This document shows, piece after piece, positions 1 through 6,678 of a DNA stretch of 14,961 bases. How positions within the stretch are numbered: position 1 is the first letter of the stretch; every line of letters starts with the position of its first letter. The notes below the pieces were generated by a model that saw only the letters and a program-made list of their open reading frames with translations, was not told the DNA's origin and made no database searches. Both the position numbers and the translations under genes were made by a program. Where the stretch lies: NCBI GenBank assembly GCA_030632625.1, contig DAOVUK010000019.1, positions 1 through 14,961 of the forward strand. Direction: 5' to 3'. This DNA is from Gammaproteobacteria bacterium (lineage in GTDB: Bacteria; Pseudomonadota; Gammaproteobacteria; GRL18).

Positions 1-1515
1 ATGCATGACTTCTGATGGGAAAGAATGTGGCGTTCTGGCATTGTCATTCACTGGATAGGGTGTATAAGCATGTTGTTTTCTTTGCTTTCTTTTTTTGTTT
101 TGGTTTTGAATAGTAAACAGAGCAGCGACAAGAATAATAATGGTAAAAATAGCCAAAATAATAGTGATGGCAGGGCTGTTTAATAGCTTCTGAACAAAAG
201 ATTCGGGTTGCTCTGATGCTGTTAATTGAGAATCAATGGCTAAAGTGTTGTCATCAGACTGTTGTGCTGCTTTTGTAGCATCAGTAATTTGAGTATTGCC
301 GTCACCTGATTTTTGACCGCTTGTTTGCTTCGTTTGTAGTTGAGTTGAGTTCGTTGGGGAATTTTGTTGCTGATTCAGTTGTATAGTAATGTCTGAAATT
401 TTATCATTTAAGCTCAGGTTATCACTGTCCAGACTGTTCAGTTTTTCGCTCAGAGTCTTAATTTGCCTGCTCAGGACATCATTTTCATTTTTTAATGATT
501 TTATGGTGGTGATGGAGTTTTGTAAGGCTCTATTGATTAAGATAAGATCTTCTTTACTGGTAACCGGTGCATTTAATAATTCTTCAGTGGGGGGGATGAT
601 TTTTAACTGAGCTTGGTTTTCTACAACTTCCCTATGAGTGATTGTTTTAGTTGTTGCTAAGTTTTTCTGAATATTTGTGTCAGCAGGGGATTCAGCAACC
701 TGACTGGTTTTTTGTTGTTTACTTAAAGTTGATTGGGAAGATGGTGAGCTTTTGTTTGCCTGAACAGAAGATGCTTTTAATGGCGCTTTACCATTTATTT
801 GTCGTATTTCATTTTGTGTTGGAATTTTGAGTGTTTGCCCTTGCTTTAATAAATCAATATTATTGTTGATAAAAGCCTCGGGGTTTAATGCAAACAGGGC
901 TTGCATTGTCTGATAGCTTGTTACATTTTTATTGGGTTTTACTCTTTTGGCAATTCCCCAGAGGGTATCTGCGTGTTTGGTTTTATAGGTATCGCCATCG
1001 ATATGCTTGGCTATAACATTACTATAATCAATTTTACGATGGTTTACTTTTCGAGGCGTAGATAATACAGATGTTTTTTTTGCCGCAGTCTTTTTTTTTG
1101 ACTTGCTGGTATAAATTTGTTTTTGAATGAATTCTGCCGGATCAAGCAAAAAAGTGTATTCGCGATTAATATGACCTGTACGCCATTTTAGATCAGCGAT
1201 AAAAGTGATGAAGGGCTCTCTGACCGGGCGTTTTGTGGTTAATTCAACAATGATTGAACCATTGGTTATTTTTTTTGTTTTAAAACGGACCTGATTAAAT
1301 GTATCGGGTCTTGGCAGGTTGGCACGTCTATAGGTATTCAGACTGGCATTTTTTACCATGATGTTGTCAAGGCGGGTTGATTTTGAGTTAATCAGCTCAA
1401 TCTGGACTTTCAATGGTTGGTTTAATTTTGAAAAAACCGTGATATTACCGAGTCCTAGGGTAAAGCCTGTCAGCGGAGCTATTAAAAAGAAAATAAATAC
1501 TGATTTTTTAAACAT
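1..1515 (-). CDS. fimV: FimV/HubP-type inner-membrane polar-hub protein, N-terminal 505 residues (cut by window edge)
   Basis: FimV-family proteins are inner-membrane scaffolds that bind peptidoglycan and organise cell poles, type IV pili and twitching in gammaproteobacteria. Reading from ATG at 1515-1513, 505 codons stay open to the window edge. Visible parts: a hydrophobic signal segment (residues 5-20); the FimV N-terminal domain starting LGLGNITVFSKLNQPL (20-35) and containing REPF (99-102) and REYTFLLDP (118-126); a LysM-like domain around HADTLWGIAKR (181-191) to LKIP (229-232), with the FimV-typical NPEAFINNNI; a Gln/Ser/Thr-rich linker; a predicted coiled coil (about 321-383); and one transmembrane helix (about 449-469) followed by a basic stop-transfer stretch (474-481). 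The cytoplasmic TPR/C-terminal domain lies outside the window. The Shine-Dalgarno is weak (AGGG about 16 nt upstream). The gene is divergent from the M16 operon. The family assignment is firm. Confidence 0.93.
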   Translation of the reverse strand, partial: MFKKSVFIFFLIAPLTGFTLGLGNITVFSKLNQPLKVQIELINSKSTRLDNIMVKNASLNTYRRANLPRPDTFNQVRFKTKKITNGSIIVELTTKRPVREPFITFIADLKWRTGHINREYTFLLDPAEFIQKQIYTSKSKKKTAAKKTSVLSTPRKVNHRKIDYSNVIAKHIDGDTYKTKHADTLWGIAKRVKPNKNVTSYQTMQALFALNPEAFINNNIDLLKQGQTLKIPTQNEIRQINGKAPLKASSVQANKSSPSSQSTLSKQQKTSQVAESPADTNIQKNLATTKTITHREVVENQAQLKIIPPTEELLNAPVTSKEDLILINRALQNSITTIKSLKNENDVLSRQIKTLSEKLNSLDSDNLSLNDKISDITIQLNQQQNSPTNSTQLQTKQTSGQKSGDGNTQITDATKAAQQSDDNTLAIDSQLTASEQPESFVQKLLNSPAITIILAIFTIIILVAALFTIQNQNKKRKQRKQHAYTPYPVNDNARTPHSFPSEVMH

Positions 1516-1746
1516 AATAAAAAATAATTAACCCTAAAGTATGGCGTATTAGATAATAAAATATAAGCCAATATAAACTGGAATGCTTTTTTCGGCTATT
1601 ATACCTAAAAACATGTAATTAGCATAATAACTCAGGTTTGTGGGCTAAGGGACGTGGAAAATTTATTATTTCATGACCCTGACTATTTGAAATTAACAAG
1701 AAGATGGCTGTTAAACAAGCAATAAATTGAATTAGGGAATTTATCA
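1516..1746. promoter_or_regulatory. Divergent intergenic region between fimV and the M16 peptidase operon
   Basis: This 231-bp AT-rich spacer separates two divergent genes, so it must hold the start signals for both unless either is read from elsewhere. AGGGA at 1734-1738, 8 nt before ATG 1747, is a good ribosome-binding site for the M16 gene. Many TATA-like hexamers occur, but the base composition makes any -35/-10 call unreliable and I do not name one. No strong inverted repeat was seen. Confidence 0.35.
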
Positions 1747-2295
1747 ATGAAGATAAAATGTAATTTTTATTTTGTCCTGATGCTAATGAGTTTATTTTTA
1801 TTCATTATTTCTAATGTTGGTGCTCAGAGCCTTTCTCAAAGCCATGAACAATCTAATGATTTTTCAAACTGTGGTTTATTAACAGCTGCTCAAATAAAAA
1901 AACTAAACAAGTCTAAAATCTATCATCGACAATTAAAAAATGGTCTCAGACTTTATATTTTAGAAAACCACCAATTACCTGTTTTTGCCTTACGAATGGT
2001 TTTTGATATCGGTGCTGCTGATGAGCTGCCGGGCGAAAGCGGTTATGCTCATCTGTTTGAACATATGATGTTTAAAGGTTCAAAAAATGTACCTGATGGC
2101 GGACATTTTGCTGCTGTCAGACAAATTGGCGGTCAGGTTAATGCTGCCACGGACTATGACAGAACTGACTACTGGACAGAAGCGCCAATAAACTTTCTGG
2201 ATCGGGTTTTATGGTTAGAAGCAGAACGCTTACAAAACTTGATAATTAACGAAACTAATCTGGAGAATCAGCGCCAGGCAGTTCTGGAAGAATAA
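1747..2295 (+). CDS. M16 peptidase, N-terminal fragment (signal peptide and zinc site)
   Basis: This is the upstream fragment as translated in practice: 182 residues. The signal peptide covers about residues 1-26 (two basic residues, a hydrophobic core, and VGA before the predicted cleavage site), so the product is exported. HLFEH (102-106) supplies two zinc ligands and the catalytic Glu105; Glu181 or Glu182 at the very end is the expected third ligand. The start ATG at 1747 has AGGGA 8 nt upstream. Alone, the fragment lacks the end of M16 domain 1 and all of domain 2, which closes the substrate chamber, so I expect no activity unless it pairs with the downstream fragment or the partner lipoprotein. 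Confidence 0.7.
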   Translation: MKIKCNFYFVLMLMSLFLFIISNVGAQSLSQSHEQSNDFSNCGLLTAAQIKKLNKSKIYHRQLKNGLRLYILENHQLPVFALRMVFDIGAADELPGESGYAHLFEHMMFKGSKNVPDGGHFAAVRQIGGQVNAATDYDRTDYWTEAPINFLDRVLWLEAERLQNLIINETNLENQRQAVLEE

Positions 2296-3288
2296 TTGTT
2301 ACGCATTGATAATGTACCTTATTTTAAAACGGCCAGTGAATTCATGATTTCTGCGTGGCAGGGTACGGATTATGATCATTTAATTATCGGTACCGAAAAA
2401 GAAATAAAGAATGCGACAGTGAAGCAGGTACAGCGCTTTTTTAATCAGTATTATCAGCCTGAAAATGCGATTCTGGTTCTTGTTGGTGATATTCGTCCGG
2501 AAGTGGCGATAAGTAAAATAGAATTTTATTTTTCTAATATAAAGAATCGTACTGATGCGGCAGTTCAATCTTATGCCTGGGATAAATCTCAGGTACTTAT
2601 TCAGGAAGGCACTAACAAAAATACTTCAATATTATCAGGCTTTTCAAAAAAATCAGGCAAATCAGAGAGTCATTTTGATCCTCTGGCCCCATTTCCTTTG
2701 TATGCGCTGGGCTGGCATACACCGGGAAAGAAGAATTCAGATTTTTATGCAGTGGAGTTGCTGGCTGATATTTTACTGAATCATGATGCCTCCAGATTAA
2801 AGCGGCAGTTAAAAGATGAACAGGAACTGATTTTTGCAAGCATTGGCTTTCCACTGACATTTGAACAGGCCGGAATTACGGCCATGGGGATGGTTCCTCA
2901 CAGCTATGCCAGTTTTTCACAGATTCAGGCCGTTGTAAGAAATGAAATTGAACAGGTACGCCGCAACGGTGTTTCAGCAGCGGAGTTATGCAGTGCAAAA
3001 AAACACCGGCAGTTGATGATTTTACAAAAAATGTCAAATAATCGACAAATGTCTGAACTTATTGGTGATGGTGTTTTATTTTTCAACAATCCTGAACAGG
3101 CAATATCTGCCCTTAATGCCTATCAGGCAGTGGATAATAGGCAAATAAAACAGGTTGCCCGCCAGTATTTTAATGAAGACTGGCTGGCATTGGAAATTGT
3201 TCCCGGGCCGGGAATACGCTTTGTTAAATGGCTGATGGAAATTTTACCCCGGAGTTTTAGTAAAACAATAGAACAACAATTTTTATGA
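2296..3288 (+). CDS. M16 peptidase, C-terminal fragment
   Basis: This open frame directly follows the TAA and encodes the rest of M16 domain 1 (LLRIDNVPY onward, then FFNQYYQPENAILVLVGDI, the usual strand pair) and all of domain 2. Domain 2 includes ASRLKRQLKDEQELIF, matching the family SRLxxxLxxExGL signature. If translated independently it could start at TTG 2296, which lies 5 nt after GGAAG (2286-2290), a weak Shine-Dalgarno, so termination-reinitiation is conceivable. Otherwise the first in-frame ATG is 2344. It has no signal peptide, so an independent product would stay in the cytoplasm, apart from its exported N-terminal half. Its end overlaps the next gene by ATGA. Confidence 0.6.
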   Translation: MLRIDNVPYFKTASEFMISAWQGTDYDHLIIGTEKEIKNATVKQVQRFFNQYYQPENAILVLVGDIRPEVAISKIEFYFSNIKNRTDAAVQSYAWDKSQVLIQEGTNKNTSILSGFSKKSGKSESHFDPLAPFPLYALGWHTPGKKNSDFYAVELLADILLNHDASRLKRQLKDEQELIFASIGFPLTFEQAGITAMGMVPHSYASFSQIQAVVRNEIEQVRRNGVSAAELCSAKKHRQLMILQKMSNNRQMSELIGDGVLFFNNPEQAISALNAYQAVDNRQIKQVARQYFNEDWLALEIVPGPGIRFVKWLMEILPRSFSKTIEQQFL

Positions 3289-4901
3289 ATTTTAAATATT
3301 TAAAAAACAGGCAATATTCTATTTTCTATCTATTTTTTTGTTTCTTACTGTTAAGCTGTAGTCATAATTTAAGACGTGAACCCGCCCCGGTTATGGCTTC
3401 AGAGAATGTTGCCCCGGAAATTTCCGGTTCGTTAAAAGTACCGGTATCAGAAACAAAATTTATTTATTTAAAGCCTTATAATAGCCTCCAATTTCTGCCG
3501 GAATCTGTGAATGAAGTTGAAATTGAGTCTGAAGAATCAGCTTTCCCGGATAAGCAATTTCGCCAGTTTACTCTAAAAAATGGTCTGATAAGCCATTATT
3601 TACCGCGCAATAATTTACCCGGTGTCAGTATCGCCGTAATTGTTGAGGCTGGAAAATACCAATTCAATGCAAAAGATGAACAACTGTCGCCATTAGTTTT
3701 GAAATTATTGAAACAGGGGACAAAAAAGTACCCCAAATCTGATTTTCAAAAGCGGGTGAGCTTCTTGGGAAAACCGATAAACTATTGGCAAAATGCTCAG
3801 TACTCGGTTCTTTCAGCTGAAATTTTACCTCAGGATCTGGAATTTGCTCTGGACTTGCTGGCACAACAACTGGCCTATATAAAGCCAGACAGTGATGCTC
3901 TCAGGAAGGTTGTTGAACAACAATTATTAGAAAATAAACTCACTCAATCTGCAGGTTCAAATTTAGCAAAATTATTGTTTTACCAGAATAATTACTCACT
4001 CGGGCATTTGTATTATCAGCTTCAGGCAAATAGTGATGAAATAAAAAAACTGAGTAAAGAAGACTTAATGGATTTTTATCAGAGAAAATACACACCGCAA
4101 AGAAGCAGAATAATAATATCAGGGGACATTGAACCAAAACACATGAGAAAATTGGTAATGGCCTATTTTTCAGACTGGACATCAACATTGAATAAGGACT
4201 CAGAAAAAAAATCTGGTTTCAGCAGGCAGGAGATACCTGAGTCAGTACAGTTGGAGCTATTGGTTAAAAACAGTGAGTCACATTTTGACTTTATTGAGCG
4301 TAAAGGGGCTCAACAGGTTGATTTATTATATGGTGTTGTTACCGTGCCCAGACTTTCTTCTGACTGGCTGGGCTTGAAAATAATAGCCTCATTGATTGGG
4401 GGAGGACCCAATTCACGCCTTTTTGCTGATCTGCGTGAAAAACAGGGACTGGCTTATTTTATTTCAGCACGTCAATTGGCCGGCAGGTATTCAAGCCCTT
4501 TTTTTATACAAACATCGGTGGCACACAAAAAGCTTATTGCAGCGATAAATGGCATTAACAAGCATCTTAATTATCTCTGTCACAATAAAATTGATGAGCA
4601 GGAACTTAGGCAAATTAAGCAGCAGCTCAGCGGCGAAATTATTTTTAAGTTACAAACCAATGGGCAGATGGTCAATAATAAAATTCGGCAATTAAAAAAT
4701 GCCTTAGAGAATGATTATCTTGTTGCTCAGAAAAGAAAAATAAACAATATAACTGCAGAGCAATTATTTGTTATTGCGAACAAATATTTATGTGGTAAAC
4801 ATAATTTTATTGCAGTGGGTCAAAAAAACAAACTGGGGAAAACGTTTCGTCAAGAATTAAAAGATTATATATACCAGGAACATCATTTGCCTTTGCATTA
4901 A
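3285..4901 (+). CDS. M16-family lipoprotein without the zinc motif (non-catalytic partner)
   Basis: This 538-residue protein has an M16 fold but no HxxEH. The equivalent helix reads SPLVLKLLKQGTKKYP (135-150), so zinc binding and catalysis are lost. Bacterial M16B peptidases often occur as a catalytic plus non-catalytic pair, like the two mitochondrial processing peptidase subunits. A lipoprotein signal is visible: hydrophobic 11-24, then LLSC with Cys25 followed by Ser, which under the Lol rule favours the outer membrane. M16 domain 1 spans about 92-300. Domain 2 contains GGGPNSRLFADLREKQGLAY (372-391), including the conserved Arg and Tyr that contact substrate backbone. It starts at ATG 3285 inside the upstream stop (4-bp overlap) with no clear Shine-Dalgarno, implying translational coupling, so the upstream nonsense codon may lower its expression. 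Confidence 0.88.
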   Translation: MNFKYLKNRQYSIFYLFFCFLLLSCSHNLRREPAPVMASENVAPEISGSLKVPVSETKFIYLKPYNSLQFLPESVNEVEIESEESAFPDKQFRQFTLKNGLISHYLPRNNLPGVSIAVIVEAGKYQFNAKDEQLSPLVLKLLKQGTKKYPKSDFQKRVSFLGKPINYWQNAQYSVLSAEILPQDLEFALDLLAQQLAYIKPDSDALRKVVEQQLLENKLTQSAGSNLAKLLFYQNNYSLGHLYYQLQANSDEIKKLSKEDLMDFYQRKYTPQRSRIIISGDIEPKHMRKLVMAYFSDWTSTLNKDSEKKSGFSRQEIPESVQLELLVKNSESHFDFIERKGAQQVDLLYGVVTVPRLSSDWLGLKIIASLIGGGPNSRLFADLREKQGLAYFISARQLAGRYSSPFFIQTSVAHKKLIAAINGINKHLNYLCHNKIDEQELRQIKQQLSGEIIFKLQTNGQMVNNKIRQLKNALENDYLVAQKRKINNITAEQLFVIANKYLCGKHNFIAVGQKNKLGKTFRQELKDYIYQEHHLPLH

Positions 4902-4949
4902 TTATTGCATATCCTAAAAATATTTTTCAGGAACACGGGTTCATTATAA

Positions 4950-6005
4950 ATGACGCAAAAAATTCAGGCAATTCCAACTAATTTGATCACCGGTTTTTTA
5001 GGCAGCGGCAAAACTACTGCAATTTTACATTTGCTGCGCTGCCGGCCTGAAAATGCCAATTGGGCTGTTCTGGTCAATGAATTTGGTGATGTTGGTATTG
5101 ATGGCGCTATGCTTGAGCAAAAAGGCTTAGGTGACGGGGTTTTTATCAAGGAGGTGCCGGGCGGCTGTATTTGTTGTGCTGCCGGTTTACCTTTGCAAAT
5201 TGCACTTAATTTATTGATTAAAAAGGCGAATCCAGAGCGTATTCTGATAGAGCCGACGGGCGTGGGGCATCCTAAAAAGGTTTTGGATACTTTGACCGGG
5301 GAATTCTATAAAACGGTTCTGGATATCAGGGCAACAATCTGTCTGGTTGAAGCTCATAAGCTAAATAAAGACAAATATCTGCATAATGAAACCTTTATTG
5401 ATCAGCTCAATATAGCTGATGTTGTGCTGGCCAGTAAGTCTGATCAAGCCTCGAAAGATGATTTAGATAACTTTAATAAATTTACTCAATCGTTCGTCAT
5501 CGCAAAGGATCATATTGATACTATAGAATTTGGACAGTTTTCTACCAGCCTGCTGGATATAAAGCGTAATAAACAGCGATGTGTTGTCTATCCTGATGCT
5601 CATACTTCAGAGAAGCATGAGCATACAGATCACGAATATGACGATAATCATACGCTGAATGACAGTCCCAGTAACAGCAGTGAACATCAGACTGAAGATA
5701 ATTTTCAATGGCAAAGATTTGAAAATAATGGTCAGGGATATTTTGGCTGTGGCTGGATTTTTGATCGTTCTATCGTTTTTGATGCACGCAAACTGGAAAA
5801 CTTCGTCAATAGTGAGGCGTTCACCCGGGTTAAAGGTATTTTTCATATAGGTACTGGCTGGATACTGCTTAATCGCTCAGACCAGCAATTTACCAGAGAA
5901 GATTATCAGGAGTGCAATGACAGTCGTGTGGAAATAATTGAGTCGGATTTCCATGACTGGAATCAGGTAGAGAATACATTACTGGCTTGTGTCAAATCAG
6001 AATGA
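4950..6005 (+). CDS. yeiR: YeiR-like COG0523 zinc-binding GTPase / metallochaperone
   Basis: COG0523 proteins are G3E-family GTPases that bind zinc or related metals and act as metal chaperones or insertases. Visible motifs: Walker A GFLGSGKTT (15-23), VNEFGDVGIDG (42-52), the metal-binding GGCICC (71-76, CxCC type), EPTGVGHPKK (101-110), then a CobW C-terminal domain (about 250-351). The N-terminal half closely follows E. coli YeiR as I recall it. A His/Asp-rich linker (218-246, at least six His) probably adds metal sites. The base-recognition motif reads SKSD (162-165) instead of the usual NKxD, a conservative oddity. At 351 residues the length is normal. The ribosome-binding site is weak; the gene starts 48 bp after the M16 lipoprotein gene and may share its transcript. 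The client protein is unknown. The next genes concern selenium, but a functional link is only speculation. Confidence 0.88.
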   Translation: MTQKIQAIPTNLITGFLGSGKTTAILHLLRCRPENANWAVLVNEFGDVGIDGAMLEQKGLGDGVFIKEVPGGCICCAAGLPLQIALNLLIKKANPERILIEPTGVGHPKKVLDTLTGEFYKTVLDIRATICLVEAHKLNKDKYLHNETFIDQLNIADVVLASKSDQASKDDLDNFNKFTQSFVIAKDHIDTIEFGQFSTSLLDIKRNKQRCVVYPDAHTSEKHEHTDHEYDDNHTLNDSPSNSSEHQTEDNFQWQRFENNGQGYFGCGWIFDRSIVFDARKLENFVNSEAFTRVKGIFHIGTGWILLNRSDQQFTREDYQECNDSRVEIIESDFHDWNQVENTLLACVKSE

Positions 6006-6179
6006 ATTAAACTGAATAAAAATACAGACTTCAATTCAATTTATTTTAAATCGCTGTAAATATAAAAACCAGTCATTAAAAACGCCCTTAAAATTCAAAA
6101 CATTAATAATAAAAAGATAATTATTGTTTTCTAATATACTGAAAAATAATAGTAATTTTATGTAAACATATAAAATTCT

Positions 6180-6244
6180 AGGGTTTACCCTTCTATTGTT
6201 TCGTTTTCTTATATGTTCATATAGAAACCTCGATATAACCGAGG
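6180..6244. repeat. Cluster of three short inverted repeats
   Basis: Three inverted repeats follow each other: AGGGT-TT-ACCCT (6180-6191), TATATG-TT-CATATA (6210-6223) and CCTCG-(7 nt)-CGAGG (6228-6244), then a purine-rich run with GGGG and GGGGGG. They could be hairpins in a transcript or DNA-binding sites. I could not match them to any riboswitch class I know. Each stem is only 5-6 bp, so chance is possible in such skewed sequence. Confidence 0.4.
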
Positions 6245-6349
6245 GGATCGGGGGGAGCAAAACTTAAATTTGATAAATATGTTGTTATAAAAATTACTTA
6301 AATTAATATGCTTTATATATACGATAATATATATAACAGAAAAAAAGCA

Positions 6350-6460
6350 CAGTTCGCTAACTGGATGTTAAAGAAAATAGATGCTCTGAATGCATTGATT
6401 TAAATGTAATAATTTATTACTTTTTAGTTTAAAAGCCCATTTAATAATGGGCTTTTTTTT
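6350..6460 (+). ncRNA. Candidate small RNA or leader ending at an orphan terminator
   Basis: A hairpin CAGTT-CGCT-AACTG (6350-6363), a short linker carrying a 12-codon mini-ORF, and a strong intrinsic terminator give the outline of an RNA of roughly 110-140 nt. The 5' end is a guess; a GATAAT-like -10 near 6322-6327 could serve it. The alternative is a long 3' untranslated region of the yeiR transcript. No homology to a named RNA was recognised. Confidence 0.25.
6431..6460 (+). terminator. Rho-independent terminator
   Basis: AAAAGCCCATT and AATGGGCTTTT form a stem of about 11 bp around a short AT loop, and the T run extends to eight consecutive T. This is a textbook intrinsic terminator on the plus strand. 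It lies 426 bp after the yeiR stop and 219 bp before the selD start. The A-rich 5' arm allows some bidirectional action. Confidence 0.88.
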
Positions 6461-6639
6461 GCCAGTTTTTTATCCAAAAAGCTCTTAAAAGCTGAGTATC
6501 ACATGGTATTCATAGCGCCTTAAAGCAGCTTCCCAAACAGGGATAGAATAACACCACTTTTTGAGCACGTCTTATTACCTGTTCTGGTAAAAAAATTACT
6601 CTTTTGTTAAAATCAGCTGGTTTTTATCTGGTATTTAAG

Positions 6640-6654
6640 CCTGAATTTTTCAGG
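6640..6654 (+). repeat. Small hairpin upstream of the selD fusion start
   Basis: CCTGAA-TTT-TTCAGG is a perfect 6-bp stem with a 3-nt loop, 24 nt before the GTG start and just upstream of the AGG ribosome-binding site. It could influence translation. It is short and has no T run, so it is not a terminator. Confidence 0.4.
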
Positions 6655-6678
6655 ATTCATTAATCATAGGTCTTTCTG

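Larger units (their letters stand above)
1747..3288 (+). pseudogene. Secreted M16 zinc metallopeptidase interrupted by an in-frame TAA
   Basis: The two abutting open frames at 1747-2295 and 2296-3288 are one M16 peptidase in one reading frame, separated only by TAA at 2293-2295. The joined product would be 513 residues, a normal length for bacterial two-domain M16B peptidases. The inverted zinc motif HLFEH (102-106) is followed about 75 residues later by the third ligand region NQRQAVLEE (174-182). The family continues this with a charged residue and then an RxDNxPY-like stretch, here LLRIDNVPY just after the stop. The stop therefore sits at a position usually Arg, Lys or Glu, and one base change from AAA, GAA or CAA explains it. 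The downstream half shows no further decay, so the mutation is recent, the halves are made separately, or the base is a sequencing error. Confidence 0.8.
6006..6678. other. 673-bp gene-free region with hairpins and an orphan terminator
   Basis: No convincing protein gene lies here on either strand. The stretch is very AT-rich except for a G-rich patch (6241-6257). It holds a cluster of short inverted repeats (6180-6244), a small hairpin at 6350-6363, a 12-codon mini-ORF (6365-6403, ATG to TAA, no Shine-Dalgarno), a clear Rho-independent terminator (6431-6460) and a hairpin before the selD start (6640-6654). The promoter for the selenium genes should lie between 6461 and 6678, but I could not identify a reliable one. 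Confidence 0.6.

Noticed and set aside
389..610. 73-codon plus-strand open frame opposite fimV
   Set aside because: It is antisense to the FimV coiled-coil region; the minus-strand frame continues intact through it and matches the family.
2293..2295. Recoding of the stop as selenocysteine or pyrrolysine, prompted by the nearby selD gene
   Set aside because: The codon is TAA; selenocysteine uses TGA and pyrrolysine uses TAG. A frameshift is also unnecessary because the frame is unchanged across the stop.
6036..6260. Open frame of 74 codons on the minus strand, TTG start, in the gene-free region
   Set aside because: It starts within the G/C-rich inverted repeat, has no ribosome-binding site, is very rich in residues expected from AT-rich noise, and matches no family I recognise.
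6160..6260. Known riboswitch (for example molybdenum cofactor, cyclic-di-GMP or zinc-related) in the hairpin cluster
   Set aside because: The stems are short and I could not fit the conserved core of any class I know; the cluster also lies more than 400 bp from the next start, with a terminator in between.
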